Below are positions 27,046 to 36,060 of a stretch of 64,000 nucleotides of DNA, piece after piece (position 1 is the first letter of the stretch; every line of letters begins with the position of its first letter). This DNA is from Ardenticatenales bacterium (GTDB lineage: Bacteria; Chloroflexota; Anaerolineae; Ardenticatenales; Ardenticatenaceae). The notes below the pieces were generated by a model. That model was not told where the DNA came from. It worked only from the letters and a program-made list of their open reading frames with translations, and made no database searches. The position numbers and the translations under genes were made by a program. The stretch lies in assembly GCA_020634795.1 (NCBI GenBank), contig JACKAZ010000003.1:341909-405908 (forward strand). The letters are read 5' to 3'.

Positions 27046-27078
27046 AAAATCCTGTGCCATGAATAGTCCGTTGCCCTC

Positions 27079-27633
27079 ATGAGATTGTTCATTCACCGTC
27101 TCTTACTGGCACTGCTCGAACCGCTCTGGCGACGTGCCCCGCTTGGGCTGCGCCGCTGGCTGATCTGGCGGCGGGTCGACCATTTCGTGGTTGGGGTCGC
27201 GTCGCTCTGTCTCAATGAGCGGAACGAACTGCTTCTGCTGGAACATCGCTTCCACTCCGAGTATCCGTGGGGATTTCCGGGCGGTTGGACCGATCGGGGC
27301 GAAACCCCGATCCATGCCGCGGTGCGCGAAATCCGCGAGGAAACGGGGCTGGAAGCGACGGTCGACGATCTGTTGGCGGTGACGGGCGATGGGGCGTGGG
27401 TCGAGATCTACTTTCTCTGCCGCGTCCCGACCGTCGAACCGACGATCCAACGTTCCGAGATGCGCAGCTATCGCTGGGTCGATCCGCTCGACTGCGACGT
27501 GCGCCTCACCCCCAATCAGATGCGGATGCTACGGGTACTTCAAGCGCGCCTGCGTGGCGAGCCAAGCCCGATCTTTCCCGTGGCGGGCGCGGCCTTGCAG
27601 CCGCTCGAACGGGAGCGCGGGCGAGGGGGCTGA
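27079..27633 (+). CDS. NUDIX hydrolase
   Basis: A 184-aa pyrophosphohydrolase. The complete Nudix box is seen as GGWTDRGETPIHAAVREI followed by REETGLEA (about residues 73-98), with the metal-binding REEx(E) glutamates intact. An N-terminal helix with basic residues precedes the fold. Substrate, whether nucleotide, sugar nucleotide or RNA cap, cannot be told. The stop overlaps the Nif3-like gene (TGATG). Confidence 0.92.
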   Translation: MRLFIHRLLLALLEPLWRRAPLGLRRWLIWRRVDHFVVGVASLCLNERNELLLLEHRFHSEYPWGFPGGWTDRGETPIHAAVREIREETGLEATVDDLLAVTGDGAWVEIYFLCRVPTVEPTIQRSEMRSYRWVDPLDCDVRLTPNQMRMLRVLQARLRGEPSPIFPVAGAALQPLERERGRGG

Positions 27634-28328
27634 TGGCCACGGCGGCGGAGCTGGTGCACTGGATTTCGACGACGCTCGGCGACTTTCCCGCCGCGACTAA
27701 CGGCCTTTGGCGGGCGGGGGATGGGCGGCCGCTACAACGTCTGGCCGTGGCACTGGCGGGGAGCGAGCCGGTGGCCGAAGCGGCGCTGAGTGCCTCGGTC
27801 GACGCGCTCTTGCTCCATCGACCGTGGGGATTGGGCCCGCTGCCCGACGCCGTTGCGGTGATTGCGGCCCACGAGGCGCTCGATGCGCGACTGACCACCG
27901 GCCACAACCCGTGGTTGGCGGCGCGGCTGGGCTTTACCCTCGTCTCTTCCATCGGCGAGCGCGATGGGTGGCCGCTGGTGGCCGTGGCAGAGCGTGGCGA
28001 CGCCATGCCGATCGCCGCGTTCTGGCAGCGACTTCGCACGGAATGTGCTACGTGGCAACTTTGGAATGACCACGCCTTGCCCACGCCACTGCGCTGCATC
28101 GCCTTGGCGAACGCAATGCGCCCCGCCTTGGTGCGGGGTGCGGCGGCGGCGGGCGCACAGCTCTACCTGACGGGCAGCCTGCGGCCCAGCGCTGCCAGTG
28201 CGCTGCGGGAGAGCGGGATGGTCGCCGTGGGGCTTGGCCATGCACCGCCCGAACGATGGGGATTGCGCTGGCTGGCAACGGAAATCGCGGCGCGATTCGA
28301 GGTGGCGGTGGTGGAACTGGAGGAATAA
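27633..28328 (+). CDS. Nif3-like dinuclear metal centre protein
   Basis: A 231-aa member of the Nif3/YbgI family, hexameric toroids with a di-metal site. Family marks are DALLLHRPWGLGPLP near residue 60, AHEALDARLTTGHNP, LYLTGSLRPSAASAL, and the late GHAPPERWGLRWLA that corresponds to GHxxSERWG. It is translationally coupled to the NUDIX gene. Function of the family is still unclear; a hydrolase role on nucleotides has been suggested. The pairing with a NUDIX enzyme would agree with that. Confidence 0.82.
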   Translation: MATAAELVHWISTTLGDFPAATNGLWRAGDGRPLQRLAVALAGSEPVAEAALSASVDALLLHRPWGLGPLPDAVAVIAAHEALDARLTTGHNPWLAARLGFTLVSSIGERDGWPLVAVAERGDAMPIAAFWQRLRTECATWQLWNDHALPTPLRCIALANAMRPALVRGAAAAGAQLYLTGSLRPSAASALRESGMVAVGLGHAPPERWGLRWLATEIAARFEVAVVELEE

Positions 28329-28507
28329 GTTTAGAGCCGGGGCCGCGTGGCACATCCCTGCGAAGGAAAATTTCACCGCAGTGATCCGGCTTTCATGCTC
28401 ACGACGCCTTTGCCGCGACGAATGGCATCGGTACACTTTATCTGGCGATCGGTCGCCCCGTAGAGGGACGACCCATACCAAGCAATAACAACCAAAGAGG
28501 AGATAGA

Positions 28508-29977
28508 ATGGACTATCAGAATTTCATCAATGGCGAATGGGTCGGCGCCAAAAACGGCCAGCGGCTAGAAAGCTACGAACCGGCGACGGGTGAGGTGATC
28601 GGCACTGTACCGCTTAGCCAAGCGGAAGATGTCGACGCGGCGGTGGCGGCAGCGAAGGCGGCCTACAAGGAGTGGCGCCTGGTTCCCGCACCGGCGCGGG
28701 GCGAAATGCTCTTCACGGTGGCCGAACTGCTGAAGCGGCGCAAGGAAGAGATCTCACAGTTTCTGAGCCGCGAAATGGGGAAGGTGATCGCCGAGGCGCG
28801 CGGCGACGTGCAAGAGGCGATCGACATGGCCTATTACATGGGCGGCGAAGGGCGCCGGCTCTTCGGCAAGGTGGCGCCGAGCGAACTGCGCCACAAGGCG
28901 TCGTGGGCGCAGCGCGACCCGATCGGCGTCGCGGGCCTTATCACGCCTTGGAATTTCCCCGTGGCGATTCCAGCGTGGAAGATGTTCCCCGCCCTGGTGG
29001 CGGGCAACACCGTCGTCTTCAAGCCTGCCGAAGATACGCCGATTCTGGCGGCCCTGCTGATGGAAGTGATGCAGGAAGCTGGCATCCCCGACGGCGTGGT
29101 CAACATGGTAACGGGCGACGGGCCGAACGCGGGTAACGCCATCGTCGAACATCCGGATGTCAAGGTGATCTCCTTCACCGGATCGGCGGCGGTGGGGCGC
29201 ATCGTGGCGGCCAAGGGCGGCAAGCTGTTGAAGAAGGTGTCGCTGGAATTGGGAGGCAAGAATGCGGTCATCGTGATGGACGACGCCAACCTCGATCTGG
29301 TGCTGGACGCGACGATCTGGGGGGCGTTTGGCACCACGGGCCAGCGCTGCACCGCCACCAGCCGCGTCATCACCACGGCGGGTATCCGCGACGAGCTGTC
29401 CGAGCGACTGGTGGCGCGGGCCAAGCAGTTGCGCTTGGGCCACGGGGCCGACCCCGAGACGGATGTGGGGCCACTGATCAACCAAGAAGCGCTTGACAAG
29501 GTGGTTTCCTATGAGCAAGTCGCGCAGGAACAGGGGGCGCGGCTGCTGCTCGGCGGCGAGCGGGCCGAAATCGGTGGTGGCTTCTTTTACCAGCCGACGA
29601 TCTATGACAACGTGGGGGCAACCTCCCGTTTGGCGCAGGAAGAAATCTTCGGGCCGGTGCTATCGATCATCGAAGCCGACGATGTGGTCGACGCGATCGA
29701 GAAAGCGAACAGCATCGAATACGGGCTGAGCTGCGCGATCTTCACCCAGGATGTCAACCGCGCCTTCCACGCGATCCGCGATCTGGAAACGGGCCTCTGC
29801 TACGTCAACCATTCGACGATCGGAGCCGAAATCTCGCTGCCCTTTGGCGGCATGAAGGGCACCGGCAACGGGGGCCGCGAGGCGGCGTGGACCGCGCTCG
29901 ACACCTTTACCGAGTGGAAGTCGGTCTACGTCGATTGGAGCGGCACGCTGCAACGTGCCCAGATCGACAACCGCTAG
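28508..29977 (+). CDS. NAD(P)-dependent aldehyde dehydrogenase
   Basis: A 489-aa enzyme oxidising aldehydes to acids. The NAD-fold segment ITPWNFPVAIPAWK, FTGSAAVGR, the catalytic Glu in LELGGKNAVIV and the catalytic Cys in GTTGQRCTATSR are all present, along with EEIFGPVLSI near the end. Full length. GAGGAG precedes the ATG by five bases. The subfamily resembles succinate- or 2-oxoglutarate-semialdehyde dehydrogenases, but no pathway genes are adjacent, so the natural substrate is open. Confidence 0.94.
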   Translation: MDYQNFINGEWVGAKNGQRLESYEPATGEVIGTVPLSQAEDVDAAVAAAKAAYKEWRLVPAPARGEMLFTVAELLKRRKEEISQFLSREMGKVIAEARGDVQEAIDMAYYMGGEGRRLFGKVAPSELRHKASWAQRDPIGVAGLITPWNFPVAIPAWKMFPALVAGNTVVFKPAEDTPILAALLMEVMQEAGIPDGVVNMVTGDGPNAGNAIVEHPDVKVISFTGSAAVGRIVAAKGGKLLKKVSLELGGKNAVIVMDDANLDLVLDATIWGAFGTTGQRCTATSRVITTAGIRDELSERLVARAKQLRLGHGADPETDVGPLINQEALDKVVSYEQVAQEQGARLLLGGERAEIGGGFFYQPTIYDNVGATSRLAQEEIFGPVLSIIEADDVVDAIEKANSIEYGLSCAIFTQDVNRAFHAIRDLETGLCYVNHSTIGAEISLPFGGMKGTGNGGREAAWTALDTFTEWKSVYVDWSGTLQRAQIDNR

Positions 29978-30079
29978 CGCGTGCCACCCGTTCGGCCTCT
30001 CTTGCACCGGGGCGCTCCGCTCGAAACGATGCATAAAGAGCGGATGGGCCTACCGATAGATTCCCAAGGGTGCCGATGT

Positions 30080-30134
30080 CAGATGACAGATCAGCTTGCC
30101 AACGGCGCGGTCAATCAACCTGATCTGTCATCTG
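30080..30134. promoter_or_regulatory. 15-bp inverted repeat upstream of the TerB-N operon
   Basis: CAGATGACAGATCAG (30080-30094) is perfectly repeated in inverted form at 30120-30134 with a 25-base gap, ending 25 bases before the first gene. No T run follows, so it is not an intrinsic terminator. It may be an operator or an RNA hairpin over the leader. Confidence 0.5.
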
Positions 30135-30159
30135 TCCTCTCAAATCTGGGGGCTGTCGG

Positions 30160-31965
30160 GTGAAAGGTTGTTTGAGCATTATCTTCATGGTGGCGATTCC
30201 CGCGTTGTTCTGCTATGTGGGCCTGTCGATGTGGTCCGATGGGCCGATGATGCGTGGGATCGGCCTGCTGCTGGTGGCGATGGCCCTTTTCTCGTTTTGG
30301 GAAGGGCTTCGTCGTCGGCTGCGTGCCTTGGTTGCGGGGGGGCAATCGTCGTCCCCACTCGGGAATCGCCGCTTGGTACAAGAGCATTCGCTGGGGTGGC
30401 GGAAGCTAGTCCGACGTTTCCTCAAGGATGCGCAACGCTTCGAATCCCGCCAGAATGGCCCGGTTGCCTTTGCGCCCTTCGAATCGTATTGGCCCACCTA
30501 CGAAGCGATGAGTTCGCAACAATTGGCATGGTATTTTTACTGGCGCGGTCAGTTCCGTGAAGGCCATTTAATCGATACATCGCTCTCCTATCTTTTTGTG
30601 CATATCTATGAGTTGATCAACCAAATTGGTGTCAACGATGCGGAACACGGTTATCGGGAATTGATGAGACTTTGGCTGGGCTACCGGTTGACTTTTCCCG
30701 AATTGGATGACTACTTGACCCCATGGATCGCGGATTATCTTTCTGTCAATCGGTTGCCACATGATCCGCTTGAACTCTACGGCTATCCCGATCAGACGTT
30801 CGACTACGTCCGTAAACATGCCGATATCTTGCTCACTCTGCATCTTCGCCAACGGGATGATCGTCAGTTGTCTTTGCCGCTCATCGATGCCTTGACGGAC
30901 CATCGGATAGAGCGGAGTAGCTTTTACGAGGGCGAAAATATCGAACTGTTGGCGCGCGTGTTGCCGGTGGTGATCGATAAGGTGGACAGCCAATGGCGTG
31001 CAGCGGGTGCGGGCATCTTCGAGAGGTATAGACCGCCGCATTCCGTCCCGATTTCGCGCCCGTTGTTCCAATCCGCGTTGTACGGCGGAGACCTCACCGC
31101 TACGGTAACGATCGCCAACCTTTATCCTTACGCCGCCTATCAACCGTTGCGCGATTTTTTAACGCCCCTCGTCAAATATACCGAAAACTTGCTGCGTAAA
31201 GAGAAGGGCGTACGGGGCCGGTTGCGGGTTGATCCCCTTGATGAAGCGTTGCAGCGGCTCATTGATGTGACGGTACTCGGATCGCGGGCGGCGGTGGATG
31301 TCAGCATCCGCGGTGCGTCAGAGAGGGGACACGGTCTGCCAATCCCGCCCCGTGGGTTGTTGCATCCACCCCCACGAATCGAAATCGACTTTACCCGCAT
31401 CGAACAACTGAAAGCTGAGTCTTCGGATCTCTTTGATCTGTTGGCGCTGCCAACGGAGAGCGGGCCCGTCCCACCCCTCGTCGCCAAGCCGCTGGCCGAG
31501 CCGTCGACCCCGCCCCGCCATGACGAGGAGCCACAGCGCCGCCCCAGTGCGAACGCAGCGCCCCCTCAACGCCCGCAGCGTCCGCTCAAGGACCAGCCGG
31601 GCGAAGAGGGTGAGTTGCCCCCCGCGCCCGCCGGAGTGGACCAACGTGCAACGGCGCCGCCGCTGGCAGCGCTCTCTGCGAGCGCCACGCCACAGGATGA
31701 GTGGACAGTGCTCATCGCCGCATTGCGGCCCCCCCATCATCAGTTGCTGGCCGCGCTGCTGGCCGGGGAGGGGACGGCGGTCGCGCTCCAACAAATCGCC
31801 ATGGCTCATGCCACCATGCCAGCACTGTTGATCGATCAGGTCAACGAACTGGCGCAAGCGCTGGTGGGCGACATTGTGATCGAGAGCGACGGCGATCAAT
31901 CCGACGTGATTGACGACTACCGAGAGCAAATCGTGACCGCGCTACAGTCCGTAGAAAGTGAATAA
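30160..31965 (+). CDS. TerB N-terminal-domain membrane protein
   Basis: A 601-aa protein, first gene of a tightly overlapping trio. The start is GTG at 30160, with TGGGGG upstream. Two membrane helices (about 4-24 and 30-48) are followed by the TerB-N-like domain (about 95-290; SYWPTYEAMSSQQLAWYFYWRGQFREG is its core). A long Pro/Ala/Arg-rich linker (about 420-500) and a short helical domain complete it. TerB-N proteins belong to the Ter-related stress and defence networks and often neighbour ATPases and helicases, exactly as here. Molecular role unknown; it may anchor the complex at the membrane. Confidence 0.75.
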   Translation: MKGCLSIIFMVAIPALFCYVGLSMWSDGPMMRGIGLLLVAMALFSFWEGLRRRLRALVAGGQSSSPLGNRRLVQEHSLGWRKLVRRFLKDAQRFESRQNGPVAFAPFESYWPTYEAMSSQQLAWYFYWRGQFREGHLIDTSLSYLFVHIYELINQIGVNDAEHGYRELMRLWLGYRLTFPELDDYLTPWIADYLSVNRLPHDPLELYGYPDQTFDYVRKHADILLTLHLRQRDDRQLSLPLIDALTDHRIERSSFYEGENIELLARVLPVVIDKVDSQWRAAGAGIFERYRPPHSVPISRPLFQSALYGGDLTATVTIANLYPYAAYQPLRDFLTPLVKYTENLLRKEKGVRGRLRVDPLDEALQRLIDVTVLGSRAAVDVSIRGASERGHGLPIPPRGLLHPPPRIEIDFTRIEQLKAESSDLFDLLALPTESGPVPPLVAKPLAEPSTPPRHDEEPQRRPSANAAPPQRPQRPLKDQPGEEGELPPAPAGVDQRATAPPLAALSASATPQDEWTVLIAALRPPHHQLLAALLAGEGTAVALQQIAMAHATMPALLIDQVNELAQALVGDIVIESDGDQSDVIDDYREQIVTALQSVESE

Positions 31966-33293
31966 TGTCCCTTTTAAGCCAGCCCCCACGCCGTATTGCG
32001 AATGCGATTGTCAACTCACTCGGTGCTGGCGTTGTGCCTCGGGTGGGCATCGAATATATCAACGTGGGCCGCAGCCGAGAGATCGGCGCACTGATCTCCG
32101 ACTTGGACGCTGTGGCGGACGGGGGCGCGGCCTTCCGCTTTATCGTCGGCCGATACGGCTCGGGCAAAACCTTCATGCTCCAACTGTTGCGCAACCAAGC
32201 GATCGAGCGCGGTTTTGTGGTTGCCGATGTCGATCTCTCCCCGGAACGTCGGTTGACCAGCGCTTCCCACGGGGGTCTCAACAGCTATCGGGAGCTAATG
32301 AAGAATCTATCGACTAGAGCACGCCCCGATGGCGGGGCACTGCCTGCGATTTTGGAGCGCTGGATTTCGACGATCCAATCCGAAGTCATGGTCGAACACG
32401 AGTTGCAACCGGGGAGTGACGACTTCAACCGTATCGTCAAGCAACAGATTTTTGCCGTGATAGACGAGATGGAAGGAATGGTGCATGGCTTTGATTATGC
32501 CAAAGTTATCGCCGCCTACTGGGATGGCTATGTCTCCCACGATGAGGCGTTACAGGATGCGGCGCTGCGCTGGTTGCGTGGCGAATTTGCGACCAAGACT
32601 GAAGCCCGACAAGCGCTGGATGTGCGGATTATTGTCGATGACAGTAATTGGTATGATTTCATCAAACTTTTCGCAACCTTCGTCTCGTCAATTCGCTACA
32701 ATGGATTGCTCATGCTCATCGATGAAGCGGTCAACCTCTACAAAATAACCCATCGAATTTCTCGTGAAAATAATTACGAAAAATTGCTCACCATGTTCAA
32801 CGACACGATGCAAGGTAAAGCCGCGCATCTGTTCATCGTTGTGGGCGGAACGCCGCAATTCGTGGAAGATAGTCGGCGTGGCCTCTACAGCTACGAAGCG
32901 CTGGCGACGCGGCTGGCCCGTAGTCGTTTTGCGGATGAAAGATGGGTCGATGTGTCGGGGCCGGTGATCTCGCTCAAAAATCTAGATCACAACGAGCTTT
33001 TCTTATTGCTCATCAAGGTGCGTGACGTCTATATCGCCCACAGCAACCACGATCCGCAGCTCGGCGACGACGACATCCACACGTTTATGACGGCCGTAGC
33101 CGCCCGCTTGGGGGCCGAAACGCTTCTTACCCCGCGCGAAATTGTTCGTGATTTTCTGAGTGTACTTAATCTGCTCCGCCAGAATCCCACAGCCACCTTC
33201 GAGCAACTCATTGGCAGCGCGGCGTTCACCCCCACGGTGGAAACGCCGGTTGACGATGACGGTAACGACGGCTTCGCTGAATTCTCCCTGTGA
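31965..33293 (+). CDS. DUF2791-type P-loop ATPase (BREX-ATPase-like)
   Basis: A 442-aa STAND/AAA-type ATPase. Walker A is GRYGSGKTF (about residue 62), Walker B is LLMLIDEA (about 248), and a sensor-like VVGGTPQF follows. The opening RRIANAIVNSLGAGVVPR and the GREIGALISDL-like segment match P-loop proteins of the DUF2791 group, also annotated as BREX-type ATP-binding domains. Start overlaps the previous stop (TAATG), and its own stop overlaps the helicase start (GTGA). It most likely works with the helicase on DNA in a defence or repair process. Confidence 0.8.
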   Translation: MSLLSQPPRRIANAIVNSLGAGVVPRVGIEYINVGRSREIGALISDLDAVADGGAAFRFIVGRYGSGKTFMLQLLRNQAIERGFVVADVDLSPERRLTSASHGGLNSYRELMKNLSTRARPDGGALPAILERWISTIQSEVMVEHELQPGSDDFNRIVKQQIFAVIDEMEGMVHGFDYAKVIAAYWDGYVSHDEALQDAALRWLRGEFATKTEARQALDVRIIVDDSNWYDFIKLFATFVSSIRYNGLLMLIDEAVNLYKITHRISRENNYEKLLTMFNDTMQGKAAHLFIVVGGTPQFVEDSRRGLYSYEALATRLARSRFADERWVDVSGPVISLKNLDHNELFLLLIKVRDVYIAHSNHDPQLGDDDIHTFMTAVAARLGAETLLTPREIVRDFLSVLNLLRQNPTATFEQLIGSAAFTPTVETPVDDDGNDGFAEFSL

Positions 33294-35470
33294 GCGACAA
33301 TCCCTTCTTCCGTCTCGCCCCCTTCATCCAAGAGTACATCTATCGGCACCGCTGGACGGAATTACGCGATGTGCAGGTCGATGCCTGCCGCGTTCTATTC
33401 GATTCCGATGCGCACCTCATCCTGGCCGCAAGCACCGCTTCGGGCAAGACAGAAGCCGCTTTTTTCCCCATCTTGACCGAGTTGTACCAAGCCCCGGCCG
33501 ACTCCGTTGCGGTGTTGTACGTCGGCCCCACCAAAGCGTTGATCAACGATCAGTTTTGTCGTTTGGAGGGCTTGTTGCAAGAGAGCCACATCCCCCTGAC
33601 GGCGTGGCATGGCGATGTGAGCGCCGCCAAGAAACGCAAGCTGTTGGGCCACCCCCAAGGCGTATTGCAAATTACACCGGAATCGATCGAGAGTCTGCTG
33701 ATCAACCACCGTGCTGCGATTCCCCGCCTTTTTGCTGATCTGCGCTACATCCTGATCGACGAGCTTCATCTGTTCATGAACAGTGAGCGCGGGCTGCAGT
33801 TACTCTGTCAGATCGAACGGATCGAGCGGCTGACGGGCGGCCACCCTCGACGAGTGGCGCTCTCGGCCACGCTGGGCGATTACGATGAGGCGGAGCGGTG
33901 GCTGCGCGGGCAGGACCAGCGGCCCGTGGTCACCGTAAGCAGCCAAGCGCCGAGTACCGTTCGGCTGGCGCTGGAACATTTCGTCGTGGCGCAGGCGGAC
34001 GACGCATCGGATAGCGAGCGGATGCCATCGCCCGATTTCGAGCACTATCTGTTCGAGACGACCCACGCCAAAGAGAAGGTACTGATCTTTGCCAACCAAC
34101 GGAGCGAGGTCGAAGCGACTATCGCGCTGCTGCGCGAGATGGCGCGGCGCCGAAATCTGCCCGATATTTACCACGTCCACCACGGTAGCATCGCTGCGCC
34201 GCTGCGCGAAGCCACCGAACTGGCGATGCGCGACGAACGACAGCGGGCCGTGGTCGCTGCCACCATCACGCTGGAACTGGGCATCGATATCGGCCAGTTG
34301 GAGCGCGTGGTGCAGCTTGGAAGCCCCTTCTCTGTTAGCAGCTTCTTACAGCGGTTGGGGCGATCGGGGCGGCGCGGCAACCCGTCGGAGATGTGGTTCA
34401 TCTGCCAAGAAGCGCCGACCGGCAAAGACATGTTGCCCCAACAGTTGCCGTGGGAGTTGTTGCAGGCGATCGCCATTGTCCAGCTCTATATCGAAGAACG
34501 CTGGATCGAACCCTTGACCGCGCTGAACCAGCCCTTTAGCCTGTTGTACCATCAAACGATGAGCACCCTCACCGCGATGGGCGAGCTTTCCGCCGCTGAT
34601 CTGGCCCGTAATGTGCTGACGCTGACCCCCTTTCAACGTATCTCCCTCAACGATTATCGTCTGCTGTTACGTCATCTCTTGGCGCTCGACCATATCGAGC
34701 AGATCGACGGTGGCGGCTTGATCGTCGGCCTTGCGGGGGAAAAAATCGTACGAAACTACCGCTTTTACGCGGTTTTTCGGGAAGAGGCTGACTTCGTGGT
34801 GCGGGCCAAACAAGGGGAGATCGGGCGTATCAGCGAGGCGCCGCCGATCGGGGAGCGGATCGCGTTGGCGGGCCGCACATGGGAAGTGATGGACGTGGAT
34901 CATCGGCAGCGGATCCTCTTTGTGCGGCTGATCGGCGGTCGTGTCAAGAGTTACTGGTCGGGCGGTGGGGGCGCGATCCACCCCCGCATCGTCGAGCGGG
35001 TGCGACGGCTGTTGGGTGAAACCGACATCCCGTCTTACTTGCAACCCCACGCGCGACGCCGGCTGCAAGAAGCACGCCGCGTGGCGGCACAACATGAGAT
35101 CCCTCACCAGCCTCTGATCCCCCTCGGCGGGGATCAGTACGCTTTCTTCCCGTGGTTGGGCAGCCGCGCTTTTGAAGCACTCGTGCAGCTCGGCCGCGCG
35201 GAGGCTACCGCTTTCAGGATTGGGCATTTCAGAAGCCCCTATTATTTGATCGTGCAGAGTGCGTTGCCCCTAACAGCGCTTCGGCAGGCGATTCGACAGC
35301 GGGTAACGGGGCCGGATCCAGCGCCGCAGATCGGGGAGACGGCGCCCCCTCACCATCACAAGTTTGATGAGTTTTTGCCCCGTAACCTTGTCGCAAAGGC
35401 CTACCTTTACGACTGGTTGGATAACGAAGCAATGCAACGTTCGCTTCGTGCCCTGCTGCGTTACGCTTAG
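33290..35470 (+). CDS. Lhr-like superfamily 2 helicase
   Basis: A 726-aa DEAD/DEAH-type helicase. Motif I is STASGKTEA (about residue 48), Ia PTKAL, Ib TPES, II DELH (about 160), III SATLG, and VI QRLGRSGRRG. ATITLELGIDIG gives motif V. The C-terminal 300 residues include a winged-helix-like part and the FEALVQLGRAEA region seen in Lhr-type proteins. Start is GTG at 33290 with a four-base overlap. As the third gene of the TerB-N/ATPase/helicase trio it is probably the nucleic-acid motor of that system. Confidence 0.85.
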   Translation: MSDNPFFRLAPFIQEYIYRHRWTELRDVQVDACRVLFDSDAHLILAASTASGKTEAAFFPILTELYQAPADSVAVLYVGPTKALINDQFCRLEGLLQESHIPLTAWHGDVSAAKKRKLLGHPQGVLQITPESIESLLINHRAAIPRLFADLRYILIDELHLFMNSERGLQLLCQIERIERLTGGHPRRVALSATLGDYDEAERWLRGQDQRPVVTVSSQAPSTVRLALEHFVVAQADDASDSERMPSPDFEHYLFETTHAKEKVLIFANQRSEVEATIALLREMARRRNLPDIYHVHHGSIAAPLREATELAMRDERQRAVVAATITLELGIDIGQLERVVQLGSPFSVSSFLQRLGRSGRRGNPSEMWFICQEAPTGKDMLPQQLPWELLQAIAIVQLYIEERWIEPLTALNQPFSLLYHQTMSTLTAMGELSAADLARNVLTLTPFQRISLNDYRLLLRHLLALDHIEQIDGGGLIVGLAGEKIVRNYRFYAVFREEADFVVRAKQGEIGRISEAPPIGERIALAGRTWEVMDVDHRQRILFVRLIGGRVKSYWSGGGGAIHPRIVERVRRLLGETDIPSYLQPHARRRLQEARRVAAQHEIPHQPLIPLGGDQYAFFPWLGSRAFEALVQLGRAEATAFRIGHFRSPYYLIVQSALPLTALRQAIRQRVTGPDPAPQIGETAPPHHHKFDEFLPRNLVAKAYLYDWLDNEAMQRSLRALLRYA

Positions 35471-35783
35471 AAAGACAACGTACCTTGCGGGAGCGGGGGA
35501 CTCGCTCTGTTGACGGGACTCGGATCATTACATCGTAACCAGCGGGGCCGATCGTTGCTCTTCCTCGCCCCCACCACGGCGATGGCGCTGATGCACCCCA
35601 TGCCTTCACGCTGGAGCGCGTCGTCTGTCTTCGTTGCCCATCCTAGAAGAAGCACGGTTACGGCCTCGCTTGAATACGACGCCGGGCAGCGCGAGCCGTA
35701 CAAGGCTTAACCCCCCCAATCCCCACTGATTTTTCCCCTTGCCCCCAAGTGCGCACCACTCGTCCGCATTGTTGGGGGTTACG

Positions 35784-35834
35784 CACGAGTGGCGCGACCC
35801 AAGCCTATGCCGCCGTTTATCGGCCCGTGACGTG
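35784..35834 (+). repeat. Dispersed repeat A, copy 3
   Basis: CACGAGTGGCGCGACC, CAAGCCTATGCCGCC, TTTATCGGCCCGTGACGTGG. Best preserved copy together with 9101-9150. Confidence 0.6.
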
Positions 35835-35950
35835 GCCGACCAAGACTGTCCACGGCTAGCCGCACAGATGACCTCCCAGCGCCCCTGCCCCTTCGGTGGT
35901 GGCATCCCGCGTCGCTGGCCTTCTGCACCATGCCAGCGTGCACTAGGGGG

Positions 35951-35979
35951 TTGACATTCCCAAATTTTCCCCTTATTCT
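35951..35979 (+). promoter_or_regulatory. Strong sigma-70-type promoter
   Basis: TTGACA (35951-35956), a 17-base spacer, TATTCT (35974-35979). It serves the murein-peptidase-like gene starting at 36061. Confidence 0.65.
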
Positions 35980-36060
35980 TGGGCGTGCTGCGGTTTCGGA
36001 ACTCTTTTCGTCGACCGAACTGGCTCTCCAGTTCACCATCCCCCAGAAAGGAACCGTCCG

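Larger units (their letters stand above)
35471..36060. other. Intergenic region with repeat A and a promoter
   Basis: No gene is supported across this 590-base gap. It contains repeat A (35784-35834) and a strong promoter (35951-35979). Small open frames here lack ribosome sites and recognisable products. Confidence 0.55.

Noticed and set aside
35510..35710. 66-aa frame after the helicase
   Set aside because: It has no conserved motif and sits in repeat-bearing DNA.
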